Positions 1 to 9,075 of a stretch of 64,000 nucleotides of DNA are shown one piece after another; position 1 is the stretch's first letter; each line of letters starts with the position of its first letter. Under the pieces are notes generated by a model, which was not told where the DNA came from, did not search any database, and worked only from the letters and a program-made list of their open reading frames with translations. This stretch comes from Dolichospermum sp. FACHB-1091 (GTDB lineage Bacteria > Cyanobacteriota > Cyanobacteriia > Cyanobacteriales > Nostocaceae). Where the stretch lies: the NCBI RefSeq assembly GCF_014697585.1, contig NZ_JACJSB010000020.1, forward strand, positions 1 to 64,000, given 5' to 3'. A program made the translations under genes and the position numbers.

Positions 1-440
1 AAAGCTAGGCAAATCCAAGGACGCATTCCCAAGCGGTAAGAAAGTTCCCATTCACGACCGAGGTAGCAGAATACGCCGATCAAGAAGTGGAATACTACTA
101 ACTGGTAAGGACCGCCGTTATACAACCACTCATCTAAAGAAGCTGCTTCCCAAATTGGGTAGAAGTGTAAGCCGATAGCGTTAGAAGAAGGAACTACAGC
201 ACCGGAAATGATGTTATTTCCGTATAGTAAAGAACCTGCAACTGGCTCACGGATACCGTCAATGTCAACGGGAGGAGCAGCGATGAAAGCAATGATGAAG
301 CAGGTGGTAGCAGCTAATAGGGTAGGGATCATCAATACTCCGAACCAGCCGATATATAGGCGGTTGTCGGTGCTGGTGATGAATTCGCAGAAGCGATCCC
401 ATACGTTGGCGCTTTGGCGCTGTTGTAAGGTGGTGGTCAT
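1..440 (-). CDS. psbA: Photosystem II protein D1 (PsbA), 5' part only
   Basis: This is the first 146 codons of D1, the photosystem II reaction-centre core subunit of the thylakoid membrane; the gene runs off the window start. Translation from the ATG at 440 gives the typical N-terminus [17 protein letters not shown], the first transmembrane helix, the lumenal stretch with [15 protein letters not shown], and the second helix with His118. Residue 130 is Glu (GREWELS), the form associated with high-light D1 variants; Gln130 marks the low-light form. Tyr161 and the manganese and quinone ligands lie outside the window. A near-consensus promoter lies upstream at 500-528. Confidence 0.97.
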   Translation of the reverse strand, partial: MTTTLQQRQSANVWDRFCEFITSTDNRLYIGWFGVLMIPTLLAATTCFIIAFIAAPPVDIDGIREPVAGSLLYGNNIISGAVVPSSNAIGLHFYPIWEAASLDEWLYNGGPYQLVVFHFLIGVFCYLGREWELSYRLGMRPWICLA

Positions 441-499
441 TTTATGAGTGCTTTATGTTCGTATGATGTTTAGTAGGTTGTTTTGCCTACCTGAATACT

Positions 500-528
500 A
501 CATTAAAGGATAAGTTGAAATTTGTAAA
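500..528 (-). promoter_or_regulatory. Probable psbA promoter
   Basis: On the minus strand a TTTACA -35 box (523-528) and a TAATGT -10 box (500-505) are separated by exactly 17 bp. This places transcription start about 50 nt before the psbA ATG at 440. Read from sequence only; the actual start site is not known. Confidence 0.55.
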
Positions 529-625
529 GATAATTAAAATAAGTATTAGTTATGTCAGTTATATGTTTTTCTAATGTAACGATGTATATAGGAACTTCTC
601 CTATCTCAAAATCTAATCCATTCCT

Positions 626-2125
626 CTAAAAATCAAAGTAGATATAAGGTAAACTCCCTTGAGGAGCTAATAACCAAACTGCGTAAAAGCATAAAGGGAC
701 GAGAACAATCTTCATTGGCCAGCTAAGATCCAATTTCATCCCTTGCTTGAAGCTATATGATACAGTCATTAGCAAAGCTATACTTGCTAATAAGTAAGAA
801 AATTGATACTGAGTGATATTCAGAGCTTGTACATAGAGTTTTTCCGCAAATTGTTGATCAGCAGGATGACCCCAAAGGTGCTGTATAACTAAAGTAGAGT
901 CCTGGAGGTTGGGGAGACGAAACCAAATCCAAGACGTGAAAACCATGATTTGTGTTAACAGCCAAGCGAAAACTATTCCTAGAGGGTTTTGCCACAATAG
1001 TTTAAGAATTGTAAAGCGATCGCTTAAGAAAGAAGTGAGACGATGAATTGCTAAAGCGATACCATGCAATAAACCCCAAACAATAAAACCCCAGGCTGAA
1101 CCGTGCCAAATACCAGCTACTAACATAACTATCAATAAATTGCCGCAGGTACGTATTAATCCGCAGCGTGAACCACCCAAGGGAAAGTAAATATAATTAC
1201 GCAACCAATCACCCAATGTTATATGCCAGCGTCGCCAAAAATCTGCAATACTGGTGCTGAAGTAGGGAAAATTAAAATTTTCTGGTAAAACTAACCCGAA
1301 AAGTAAAGCGCTACCACGGGCAATATCTACGTAACCATTAAAATCCAAATATAACTGTAAGCCATAAGCAAAAGTAGCTAACCACAAATCAGCGCTACCT
1401 GCTCTTTGTAAATTACCAAAACATAAATCAACAAATATTCCGAGATTATCTGCAAAAATTCCTTTTTTAACGGCTCCTCGCCCAATTAACCACAGTCCTT
1501 CTGCTATTCTATCAATACTGGGAAATTTTAGTGCATTGAATTGTAATTCCAGATGATGATAACGAGTAATTGGTCCAGAAATAAGTTTGGCAAAAAATAG
1601 TTTATATGTAGCAAATTCTATAAATTTAGTGGTAGCTGGAGATCCTCGATAGACATCTATTAAATAAGCAATACATTCAAAAGTAAAGAAAGAAATTCCC
1701 AAGGGGGAAACTACTTTATGTATTAATTCATGTGATTGATTAGATAGGCTAAAAAATAAATTTTGTAGATGGTTTATACACTTAAAACCTAAAAGAATAA
1801 AAATATTAAAAGCTATACCAATCCATAATATTTTGAGCCTATTTCGATTCAAGTCAGCTTGAGTAAATTGCCAGTCTTCTTGAGATAAATAGGAATCTTG
1901 AGAAGAATTTTCTGATGAGGTATTATTGCTAATGATTAAACCCAACCGGAAGTTGATAAAAGTCAATATTAAAATTAATGGTAAATATCGAATATGCAAA
2001 GATGAGTAGAACAAAATACTGGCTATTAGGAGGATCCATAATCTGAGATTTGCCAAATAAATATTCCAGTAAATTACCAAAACACTCAACAGAAAAATCC
2101 CATAAAAAATTGATATAAATTTCAT
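626..2125 (-). CDS. MBOAT-family O-acyltransferase (AlgI/PatA-like)
   Basis: A 499-aa polytopic membrane protein of the MBOAT family, which moves acyl (usually acetyl) groups across the membrane onto extracytoplasmic polysaccharides. Family hallmarks are visible: the motif WRRWHITLGDWLRNYIYFPL (His301) and the catalytic-type histidine His341 in WHGSAWGF. Length matches the AlgI group (about 480-520 aa). It follows the 991-aa SGNH-domain gene by 78 bp on the same strand. AlgI-type acyltransferases commonly pair with an SGNH/AlgJ-type partner, so this pair probably O-acylates an exopolysaccharide or sheath polymer. The substrate cannot be told from sequence. Confidence 0.88.
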   Translation of the reverse strand: MKFISIFYGIFLLSVLVIYWNIYLANLRLWILLIASILFYSSLHIRYLPLILILTFINFRLGLIISNNTSSENSSQDSYLSQEDWQFTQADLNRNRLKILWIGIAFNIFILLGFKCINHLQNLFFSLSNQSHELIHKVVSPLGISFFTFECIAYLIDVYRGSPATTKFIEFATYKLFFAKLISGPITRYHHLELQFNALKFPSIDRIAEGLWLIGRGAVKKGIFADNLGIFVDLCFGNLQRAGSADLWLATFAYGLQLYLDFNGYVDIARGSALLFGLVLPENFNFPYFSTSIADFWRRWHITLGDWLRNYIYFPLGGSRCGLIRTCGNLLIVMLVAGIWHGSAWGFIVWGLLHGIALAIHRLTSFLSDRFTILKLLWQNPLGIVFAWLLTQIMVFTSWIWFRLPNLQDSTLVIQHLWGHPADQQFAEKLYVQALNITQYQFSYLLASIALLMTVSYSFKQGMKLDLSWPMKIVLVPLCFYAVWLLAPQGSLPYIYFDF

Positions 2126-2203
2126 TGTTTAGTCATTACTTATTGATGTTGATAATTTGGAATTACTCAAGGGAAAAAACATAATCACCCTTTTCCTACT
2201 AAG

Positions 2204-5179
2204 TTACTTTTTTGTCCAGGAAATAATTGGATCTAATGCCAGTTTTTTTGAGACTTCATAAGCACCATAGCGGTTAACGTGGCTGGGGTCAGAAAAGTAA
2301 TTTCTTGTTGCTGGCCATAGCTGACTTAAATCACGGTAAATAAAATCAGGATGACTAGTAAACTTTAATAAATACTCTTGAAACTGCTGTTCATATTTTG
2401 TGCGGACAGGATCTAAATAATCTGAGGTTAGGGGCATATTTACAAACACCAAGGAAATATGATTATTTTTGGTAAACTCTAAGACTGAACGAAATGCTTG
2501 ATCTTGTTTACCCGTAAGTTGGAAAGATTTATAATCATTGTCATAATCTCCAGAAACTTTCGGATGTTTTTGATAATATGTGGACGGATTAAATCGAATA
2601 GATACAGGTAGAAATCCATCAAAATTAACTCCTTGCGGAGAATTGGCCATTTCGGAATAACTTGTGAGGTTAACTGTTGATTTTATCTGGTGATTTTGAT
2701 AACTAAAAGGTAAATTTTCAAGTTTTTTTTGCAGAATAGTTTTAATTTGCTCACGGTTTTTATAACTAGCAGATAACCTAGATAAAGACTGATTTAACCA
2801 ATCGTCAGCCACTTGATAGATGTTAACATTTTTTGTTTCCGGTTTACTATTAATTTTTTTTAGAGAACCTTCTTTATTTTTAGATACTGCATCAGCTTTG
2901 ACTATTGTTCTAGGTTTCTGTAATATTTGTTTGTATCCTTTTGAGACCGAAATTGCATTAAAAGTAATATCTTCTCGTCCATTATTAAAAGCGCGAGAAC
3001 CATCAGCCCACAAAATAAGTTTTGGAAGTTCTCCAGGTTGTAAAATCTGACGAATAAGACAGTCAACAACTTGGGCTGTTGCTCCATTAATACCAAAGTT
3101 AAATATATCAATATTCCCATGACCTTGGGCTAATAAAGCTTTAGAAAGGGCAATGGGATCAATTCCCCTAAGGGCGCGGGAAGAACCAACAATTAAAACA
3201 TCAGGGGGGCGTTTTTTGTTAGCTAAATGCCGTTTATATAGAGCTAGTTGCTCGTCTAATTGCCTAGCATTAAAACTAGGCATTTGTGATTGTGATATTA
3301 ATATATTATCTGTGACGTTAGCCGATTTTTCAAATGATGAAATTGGTAAATTAGTATCATGACCATTCATAAATCCAGAAGCATTAAAAGCAGACTTCGG
3401 TTTTACTGTTTGATTATTGTCTCCTCGTAAAGATGGTTGAGATTTTAAGGATAAAGGTGAAATCATATTATTAGTAGGTTGGGGAGAACTCTTAATAGAA
3501 AGTGCTAAGACATAACTTAATATCAAGTCACTTTGTAAAGCCAGAATTAATCCTAGTGCCAACCAAATTATACCAGCACCAATTCCTTTATCATCATAGT
3601 TTTGCTCAGTTTCCTGATTAAATGTTGTAAATAATTGGCTGTTTAAAAGTAACCGCCTGATTTTTTTGGTAGTATTTGCTACCCACTTTTTGGTTATTTG
3701 TTTGAAAAAACTTTGTAGTTGCTCATTTCTTAAATTAGGAAATAAAATTGGTTCACTAGTCTCATCGGTAATCTGGTAACTTACACATTCAGACGTAGAA
3801 GCAAATTCCGGTGTTGCTTCAGAAAGTAGTCTGGAATGTTCTCCTAGATCAATTCTATGATGCCAGACAGGTTCTTTATCACCAGCGCGACGACCGTAAA
3901 TAGAAACACCAGTAATACCAGAGATTTCCAGTTGGCGGATAAATTGAGTCACTTTCCTACAGACTTGATGGGGTTTTGGGCAAATAGGAGCATCACAGAT
4001 GATATACAATAAATCATTCTGCTGAACTAGCCGCACACGGATACCACCTGTTTTCAATCGCCAATCTAAGTCAGGATTGAGTAACCGCTCCAGTAAAAAG
4101 GTAATTGCTGGTTGATCACCGGCACGGGCTAGATCCAACACCGATTTAACTAAAGTGGGGTGTTCAGAAGCTGGTAAAGACACAGAATTTATCCAAGTAG
4201 GTTTTTTATCGGCGATTTTATATCCGTATATGGCAGCTGAGAGGATACCTTGAGGGGCGATGCTTTCTAGGAGTGGAATAATAGCCTGTAGAGTGATTTC
4301 CTGATCAGGTGCAGGAGCGTTTTCTAAAGTATCAAAGGCTGGAGTACAGAATATCTGGAGTGTAGATTCTTTGAGGGACATTTGCACTACTATTTTGCAA
4401 GCTAACAATTCCTCAGTCAATATTCTAGCGATCGCTTGCACATCTCCCCAACGCGCCCATTCTCTTAACATCTCCTTTGGGGGTGTTAAATCTACGCGCA
4501 ATCGCCAATCTGGTTCTGTTTCCCCTCCAACTTGGAAAATAATGATGGCATCTTCATAATCAGAAAGCTTGAGATTTCTGAGGTTTTGGGATAGTGTTTC
4601 TGCCAATAATGATGTGTCAGGTTTGTAACTAGACTGACAAAATATCCAAAGACGATGAAGGATGGTCGAAAAGTTATTTTTCGATGGATAGGGCTGAATT
4701 TTTACCTGTACTGCTATACCTAAATGACTTAGGTTTTCACTCAAATATCGAGCCATAGCATTTGTATCTCCTTGGCGTGCCAAACTCTCATTAGAAATAA
4801 TCAGTGACCCTCCTGCGCTTGTGGTTATTTCTTTCTGTGCTAATAGTGACTCTTCTACCTGTTCTAAATGTTTATCTAGTTGATTTAAATACACTCGATG
4901 ACACCATTGGGGAAGATGTTCCCCTTTTTTACGACCATAAAATAATACTTGGTATATGGGAGGTTGTTCGTCATTGGTCAGGCTGTCCAAATCGCCTTTT
5001 TTTAGTGCTTGCAGTAACTCCAACAGGGTTTGCCAACGTTGTGGACACTCAACACTTTCACACAGAATATACAGATCATTACCTAGCAATCGGACTTTCA
5101 CTCCACAAGTATTTATACTTATTACGTGGCTTACCCATTGTACTAAGAATTGTTGACGATTAAATAATACTTTTTTCAT
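2204..5179 (-). CDS. Large SGNH-hydrolase-like protein with repeated N-terminal modules (DUF1574-like)
   Basis: A 991-aa protein in two halves. Residues 1 to about 450 hold four degenerate copies of a roughly 100-residue module; the recurring signatures are ARxGDxxAIxxLL (three copies) and a P-x-W-x-x-x-V-x-L strand. A hydrophobic segment at about 531-560 looks like a membrane anchor. The C-terminal third is SGNH-like: GSSRALRG (block I, Ser667), FGINGATAQ, and D964-P-S-H967 (block V). The layout resembles cyanobacterial DUF1574 proteins. It precedes the MBOAT gene on the same strand, so a role as acyl transfer partner, AlgJ/AlgX-like, is inferred. Confidence 0.75.
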   Translation of the reverse strand: MKKVLFNRQQFLVQWVSHVISINTCGVKVRLLGNDLYILCESVECPQRWQTLLELLQALKKGDLDSLTNDEQPPIYQVLFYGRKKGEHLPQWCHRVYLNQLDKHLEQVEESLLAQKEITTSAGGSLIISNESLARQGDTNAMARYLSENLSHLGIAVQVKIQPYPSKNNFSTILHRLWIFCQSSYKPDTSLLAETLSQNLRNLKLSDYEDAIIIFQVGGETEPDWRLRVDLTPPKEMLREWARWGDVQAIARILTEELLACKIVVQMSLKESTLQIFCTPAFDTLENAPAPDQEITLQAIIPLLESIAPQGILSAAIYGYKIADKKPTWINSVSLPASEHPTLVKSVLDLARAGDQPAITFLLERLLNPDLDWRLKTGGIRVRLVQQNDLLYIICDAPICPKPHQVCRKVTQFIRQLEISGITGVSIYGRRAGDKEPVWHHRIDLGEHSRLLSEATPEFASTSECVSYQITDETSEPILFPNLRNEQLQSFFKQITKKWVANTTKKIRRLLLNSQLFTTFNQETEQNYDDKGIGAGIIWLALGLILALQSDLILSYVLALSIKSSPQPTNNMISPLSLKSQPSLRGDNNQTVKPKSAFNASGFMNGHDTNLPISSFEKSANVTDNILISQSQMPSFNARQLDEQLALYKRHLANKKRPPDVLIVGSSRALRGIDPIALSKALLAQGHGNIDIFNFGINGATAQVVDCLIRQILQPGELPKLILWADGSRAFNNGREDITFNAISVSKGYKQILQKPRTIVKADAVSKNKEGSLKKINSKPETKNVNIYQVADDWLNQSLSRLSASYKNREQIKTILQKKLENLPFSYQNHQIKSTVNLTSYSEMANSPQGVNFDGFLPVSIRFNPSTYYQKHPKVSGDYDNDYKSFQLTGKQDQAFRSVLEFTKNNHISLVFVNMPLTSDYLDPVRTKYEQQFQEYLLKFTSHPDFIYRDLSQLWPATRNYFSDPSHVNRYGAYEVSKKLALDPIISWTKK

Positions 5180-5705
5180 GGGCAGTGAAATTTAACAGGA
5201 AGGGTGTACTGGGAGATTTTACCTGTACTTGTAAACTATAACTATAGAATTATCACATTTTGCGGTTTTTTTTACAAATTTGTTACCTTTCCACCTTGCA
5301 AAATTGACAAAGATAGTGTTATCTAATTGGAGACTAAGAATCTGCTAATCACTAAGAATTATAATGTCAGCTATAAACCAACATTTCTCCTCTCAACCCG
5401 GATTAAATTTAATTCCCCTAACTATTCCTTTATCTTGTTTTTTACAGGCTGGGACAGTGTCTATACTTATATTACTTGTGACTCAAAAAGTCGCAAGCAG
5501 GGCTTTAGTAAGCATGGGAGAGGCAAGTGAAGAATTATTTCGAGGCGACCGCTTGCCTATTCTCAGTTTTCCGGATTACCACAAATTAAACAATGATTAG
5601 AAATTTAGGAAATCATCCATCTTTATCTGCGTTCATCTGCGGTTAATTATCAGGAATAATTAATATACTCTTGTTAAAAACCCCAGGTTTGAAAATGGAC
5701 AGAGT
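5180..5705. other. Intergenic stretch with one possible small ORF
   Basis: This 526-bp gap separates two minus-strand genes. It holds the candidate plus-strand ORF at 5364-5600, an AT-rich leader before the SGNH gene, and at about 5620-5645 a short phrase (TTTATCTGCGTTCATCTGCG) that I recall as dispersed in cyanobacterial genomes. Nothing else is recognisable. Confidence 0.5.
5364..5600 (+). CDS. Small hypothetical membrane-associated protein
   Basis: A 78-aa ORF I cannot assign to a family. Residues about 17-40 form one hydrophobic segment (LIPLTIPLSCFLQAGTVSIL), followed by a basic, then acidic cytoplasmic-type tail ending in FPDYHKLNND. Amino-acid use looks protein-like, and no gene lies on the opposite strand here. 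There is no clear Shine-Dalgarno before the ATG. An overlapping ORF in another frame (5327-5530) is less protein-like. Treat it as a candidate gene only. Confidence 0.4.
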   Translation: MSAINQHFSSQPGLNLIPLTIPLSCFLQAGTVSILILLVTQKVASRALVSMGEASEELFRGDRLPILSFPDYHKLNND

Positions 5706-6605
5706 TTAAATTAAAAATCCCTTGGGATCTTTCGCCTCCCAACCGAATAAACTCTGAAAACGGATTTCAAAATGAAGATGGGGTTGAGTTGAGGTTGGTT
5801 GTCCCGTAGTCCCAACTGTTCCCAAGGTATCACCTTTGTTGACCTTTTGACCTAGAGTAACTTTAATGCTGTCAAGTTGGGCGTAACGGCTTTGTAAGCC
5901 GTCTGCGTGGTTAATAATAACTAATTTGCCATAACTACCTTGTTCCTTAGCAAATACGATGATTCCCGGAGCGATCGCTGCCACAGAAGTACCTACTGAT
6001 GCTAACAAATCTATCCCACTATGAAAGATAACTTCCCCTGTCACGGGGTGATAGTTCCAACCATAACCTAATGCTACACTTGTACTATTAGGTGTACTAT
6101 TAGGGAGAGGATAACCACTAATTTTTCCAGTTGTTGTAACAGATGTGGGAGATTTCGCACTGATTTCAGGTGTAGAAGTTACACCTGGAGATATCGGTAA
6201 AAAGACAAATTTGGGGTTTTTTTGACAACCATTAATTTCAAACACCGTATCTGGTCGGACTTTATACTTAGATGCTATTTGTCGCCAGCTTTGATGGGGA
6301 GGAATTTCCACAACGATCCCATTAAACGGAGGAATTTGCAGTGTTGTTCCGGCACTTACCACCCCCTTCTTCACGGATGGATTCATACCAATAATTGTTT
6401 CCGGTGCTAAATTGTAGCGAGTGGCTATAGCTGCTAAAGTTTCACCAGGACTGACTTGATGCGCTACAGTACGAGATAAAACCGAACCAGAACAACTTCC
6501 AGGACGAGGACGCGCATTGGCACTTTGTAGTTGTGTTGGTGCTGATAATAATCCCAAAGTGCTAAAAAATGCCAGAAAACAAAGTAAACAATAGGAAAAT
6601 TTCAT
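5706..6605 (-). CDS. Secreted LysM-domain M23 metallopeptidase
   Basis: A 299-aa murein hydrolase of the M23 (lysostaphin-type) family. I chose the Met at 6605 because it begins directly with a signal peptide (MKFSYCLLCFLAFFSTLG...); an upstream in-frame Met would add seven residues. Two LysM-type modules follow: HQVSPGETLAAIATRYNL and a divergent one around SWRQIASKYKV. The M23 domain has the zinc/catalytic signatures H195-S-G-I-D199 and HLHFE near the end. It probably cleaves or senses peptidoglycan cross-links in the periplasm (amidase-activator EnvC/NlpD types share this layout). It is encoded alone. Confidence 0.9.
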   Translation of the reverse strand: MKFSYCLLCFLAFFSTLGLLSAPTQLQSANARPRPGSCSGSVLSRTVAHQVSPGETLAAIATRYNLAPETIIGMNPSVKKGVVSAGTTLQIPPFNGIVVEIPPHQSWRQIASKYKVRPDTVFEINGCQKNPKFVFLPISPGVTSTPEISAKSPTSVTTTGKISGYPLPNSTPNSTSVALGYGWNYHPVTGEVIFHSGIDLLASVGTSVAAIAPGIIVFAKEQGSYGKLVIINHADGLQSRYAQLDSIKVTLGQKVNKGDTLGTVGTTGQPTSTQPHLHFEIRFQSLFGWEAKDPKGFLI

Positions 6606-6626
6606 GTCAACAAGTCCACAAATCAC

Positions 6627-7067
6627 TAATTTCTAGATTTTAGTTGGGAATTCTTAAGGGTAGGGTCAAGATTTTTCCTCTATCTTTCTACTACCAATTT
6701 TGAGTGAATTCATGATGAAATCTGATAAGTGGCGCGATCCTCAAATATGCTGATAAATTTCTTATATCTATATGTCCCCGTAGGTGAGAGATTTAGGAGG
6801 AATTTATAGTATATTTTACGACTATTAAAGCACTTATGCCAGGATTTAGGCAAAATACAGCACTTCCCGATGTTATGAGGTACAAGAACCCCACCCCCAA
6901 CCCCCTCCAATATCAAAAGTTTATCCTTTTCTTCCCCCCGCAGCGGGGAGAATGAGGGGGGTGCGAGGAGGGGGCAAATGAAGTAACTCATAAGAGCGGA
7001 AACCCCTGTATTTCTGAAACTGCTATAAAAAAACTACAGGCATGATTAATCACGCCTGTGTGGTTGA
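6627..7067. other. Intergenic stretch with a G/C-rich dispersed repeat
   Basis: This 441-bp gap holds no convincing gene. The 93-residue minus-strand ORF that crosses it is an artefact of the C-rich repeat at 6882-6975, which recurs at 63817-63910. Confidence 0.7.
6882..6975 (+). repeat. 94-bp dispersed repeat, copy 1
   Basis: Starts ACAAGAACCCCACCCCC and ends GAGGGGGC. It matches 63817-63910 at nearly every base over the same 94-bp length. An internal CCCCGC/GCGGGG palindrome can form a hairpin. It is intergenic in both places and in the same orientation. Family unknown to me. Confidence 0.9.
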
Positions 7068-7412
7068 CTATTGATTCGATAAATGTTCCAATTGCATTCT
7101 CTGTTCCATTTGGCGGAGAAAATAGCCCGTCATCATTGCCGATGCTAGTAACCCCGCTAGATTATCCCTATCTGTTGTAATCTGTACATGAAAATGCTCA
7201 GGAGGCATCATTCCCACTAGTCCTTGGACATTCTGGGAAATGATTTGTTTAATTTCGGGGCTGACAGATTGGGCGACACGGGCTAAAACTTCAGGAGATT
7301 GATGCTGTAAATACTTGAGTAATTGATTTGGGTTGTCCCCAAAGCGATCATTCAGAAGTTGATTAGGGTGTTGCTCAGAGTCGTCATTCAAAAAGTCAGG
7401 ATTAAACACCAT
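7068..7412 (-). CDS. DUF760 family protein
   Basis: A 114-aa soluble protein resembling the DUF760 family, conserved in cyanobacteria and plastids, of unknown function. Recognisable parts are LLKYLQHQSPEVLARVAQSV and VQGLVGMMPPEHFHVQITT, followed by a helix with LAGLLASAMMTGYFLRQMEQR. Length fits the family. No neighbour suggests a role, and it appears to be transcribed alone. Confidence 0.8.
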   Translation of the reverse strand: MVFNPDFLNDDSEQHPNQLLNDRFGDNPNQLLKYLQHQSPEVLARVAQSVSPEIKQIISQNVQGLVGMMPPEHFHVQITTDRDNLAGLLASAMMTGYFLRQMEQRMQLEHLSNQ

Positions 7413-7547
7413 TGGCGATTTATATTAGCTTAACTGCTAATTGTACTCTAAACCATATTAATAGACTAGCGCATTTTCTACAGCGCATGGAAAAAGGTAG
7501 GAGAATTTATGAATTACCCCACGGTTTTCCGTAAGTCCTATTGCCAT

Positions 7548-7660
7548 TTTGACATACTCACCTACCTAAGGTGACAGTGATTCTTGACGCTTCACTGACG
7601 GATGCTAACCGAAGTAGTCTTACTCGGTCACTTCTGATCGCTTAGAGAAAATAAGATTTA
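7548..7660. mobile_element. Possible IS200/IS605-type end remnant
   Basis: The phrase TTTTGACATACTCACC, followed by a small hairpin (CACCT 7559-7563 / AGGTG 7569-7573) and GATTCTTGACGC, resembles the subterminal hairpin of TnpB/IS605-type elements in cyanobacteria, as I recall them. No transposase or TnpB coding remnant is next to it, so at most this is a solo end. Confidence 0.4.
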
Positions 7661-7665
7661 ACTTC

Positions 7666-8196
7666 TCAAATATCTTCTAAATCTGGTTCTAGTTGTTCTT
7701 CTTGTTCTGGAGTTGTCAAAATTTGCGGAAGTTGTTCGATTTGAAAATATTGATGAAATTTTGCCGTTATTTGCAGGGAGTAGGAACGAGAATCACTTTC
7801 TTTGCGTTTACGAACAAAACCAGATTCTACTAATTCTTGAACGTGCTGATAAGCACCAGAACCACGGATGTTAATTAATTCGCTTTGTAATATGGGATTA
7901 TGAAGAGCGATCGCTGCTAATGTTCTTAAAGCCCCTACACCCAATTCTACTGGTATCAGAACTTGTACTAAATCATGAAAATCAGAGCGCAGTTGTAAAC
8001 TATAACCGTTTTCAGTTTCTATGACTTCTAAGGCCGTATCCCGTCGGGCATAATTCTCAATTAGTTCGATAACCCCCGCTTCTGCTCTGGGGCGATCGCA
8101 CTTGGCATATTCAGCAATTTCACTGATAGATAGGGGTTTACCTTTTAAATAAAGAATCGCTTCTATCGTTGTGGCTATAGATATATTCTTGACCAT
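7666..8196 (-). CDS. scpB: Segregation and condensation protein B (ScpB)
   Basis: A 176-aa winged-helix protein of the ScpB family, a regulatory subunit of the SMC-ScpA condensin complex that organises and segregates the chromosome. The N-terminal winged helix (ATTIEAILYLKGKPLSISEIAEYA) and the second one with LAAIALHNPILQSELINIRG are typical. A poly-acidic tail (PEQEEQLEPDLEDI) follows. ispD lies 80 bp upstream on the same strand, separated by a run of TTTTGGAT-like octamers. scpA and smc are not in the window. Confidence 0.92.
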   Translation of the reverse strand: MVKNISIATTIEAILYLKGKPLSISEIAEYAKCDRPRAEAGVIELIENYARRDTALEVIETENGYSLQLRSDFHDLVQVLIPVELGVGALRTLAAIALHNPILQSELINIRGSGAYQHVQELVESGFVRKRKESDSRSYSLQITAKFHQYFQIEQLPQILTTPEQEEQLEPDLEDI

Positions 8197-8202
8197 TCAG
8201 AA

Positions 8203-8241
8203 TTTTGGATTTTGGATTTTAGATTTTGGATTTGAGATTTG
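8203..8241. repeat. Degenerate octamer repeats (TTTTGGAT-like)
   Basis: About five imperfect copies of TTTTGGAT/TTTTAGAT lie head to tail between ispD and scpB. The same kind of array (ATCTAAAA) occurs at 36388-36421. They resemble the short tandem repeats common in intergenic DNA of filamentous cyanobacteria. Confidence 0.7.
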
Positions 8242-8276
8242 TAAATTAGTCACTAGAAAAAACTCTTACCTCTTAC

Positions 8277-8957
8277 CTATTGCCTATGACCAAGTATAAA
8301 TTCAGCGATCGCTAAATCTTGAGGAGTGGTAATTTTCAAGTTAGTCTCCTCCCCAGGAACTATTCGCACTTCCATAGCGCATTTTTCAAACAAAGCCGCA
8401 TCATCAGTAACTTCCCAACCTTGACGAATACCCTCAGCATGACACTGTTTCAACAAATTAACATCAAACCCTTGGGGAGTTTGAGCCGCCCATAATTGCT
8501 TACGCTCTGGTGTGCTTGTAATGATACCATTGTCATTAACAACTTTAATCGTATCTTTAATAGGTACAGCCGCAATTAAACCAGAACAATGTAGAATTGC
8601 ATCCGAACAAGCATCAAATAAATTTGGTGTTACTAAACAACGAGCGCCATCATGAATTAATACTTGTCCTGCATTAGTTGGTAATGCCTGTAAACCATTA
8701 TAAACCGACTCCTGACGAGTAGCACCACCAGGAATTAATGCTATTGTTTTTTTCAGCTTTAATTCAGCGATAATGGACTTAAAATCATCCCAATCGGGAG
8801 GTTGAGAAACAATTCCTATCCAACTAATAGAACTTGCGGCTTCTGCGGCTAACAAAGTCCAAGCAATCAAAGGTTTTGAACGTACCTGTAATAAAAGTTT
8901 ATTGCGGTTTGCGCCCATTCTTCTGCCACTTCCGGCTGCGGGAATTAGTAAATGCAC
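8277..8957 (-). CDS. ispD: 2-C-methyl-D-erythritol 4-phosphate cytidylyltransferase
   Basis: IspD joins CTP and methylerythritol phosphate to give CDP-ME in the non-mevalonate isoprenoid pathway, which feeds carotenoid, chlorophyll-tail and quinone synthesis here. The 226-aa protein starts with the nucleotide-binding signature PAAGSGRRMGANRNKLL. It contains GGATRQESVYNGL, VLIHDGARCLV and VTDDAALFEK, all standard for the family, and normal length. It lies upstream of scpB on the same strand and is probably co-transcribed. Confidence 0.96.
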   Translation of the reverse strand: MHLLIPAAGSGRRMGANRNKLLLQVRSKPLIAWTLLAAEAASSISWIGIVSQPPDWDDFKSIIAELKLKKTIALIPGGATRQESVYNGLQALPTNAGQVLIHDGARCLVTPNLFDACSDAILHCSGLIAAVPIKDTIKVVNDNGIITSTPERKQLWAAQTPQGFDVNLLKQCHAEGIRQGWEVTDDAALFEKCAMEVRIVPGEETNLKITTPQDLAIAEFILGHRQ

Positions 8958-9036
8958 AACTTTCCTAAATATTTAACTAATAGATTAAATTTAGATTAAA
9001 TTAAAATGTTGCATTAAGGTGTTGGTTAGGATAGAT

Positions 9037-9061
9037 CCCCAACTGCTTTGAGAAGTCGGGG
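9037..9061. repeat. Imperfect small palindrome (AAGTCGGGG family)
   Basis: CCCCAACT and GAAGTCGGGG form an imperfect stem just after the small zinc-ribbon gene's stop codon. Related palindromes sit at 14942-14964, 18575-18600 and 19630-19654. Confidence 0.55.
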
Positions 9062-9075
9062 ATATCAGATAAAGA

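Noticed and set aside
208-447. 79-aa plus-strand ORF at the left edge
   Set aside because: It lies on the opposite strand of psbA, whose translation is unmistakable here.
2820-5163. Several ORFs of 60-119 aa opposite the 991-aa gene
   Set aside because: All are in shadow frames of a gene with clear domain signatures, and none has a recognisable motif or ribosome binding site.
6710-6991. 93-aa minus-strand ORF
   Set aside because: Half of it is the 94-bp dispersed repeat; the same artefact appears at 63762-63959.
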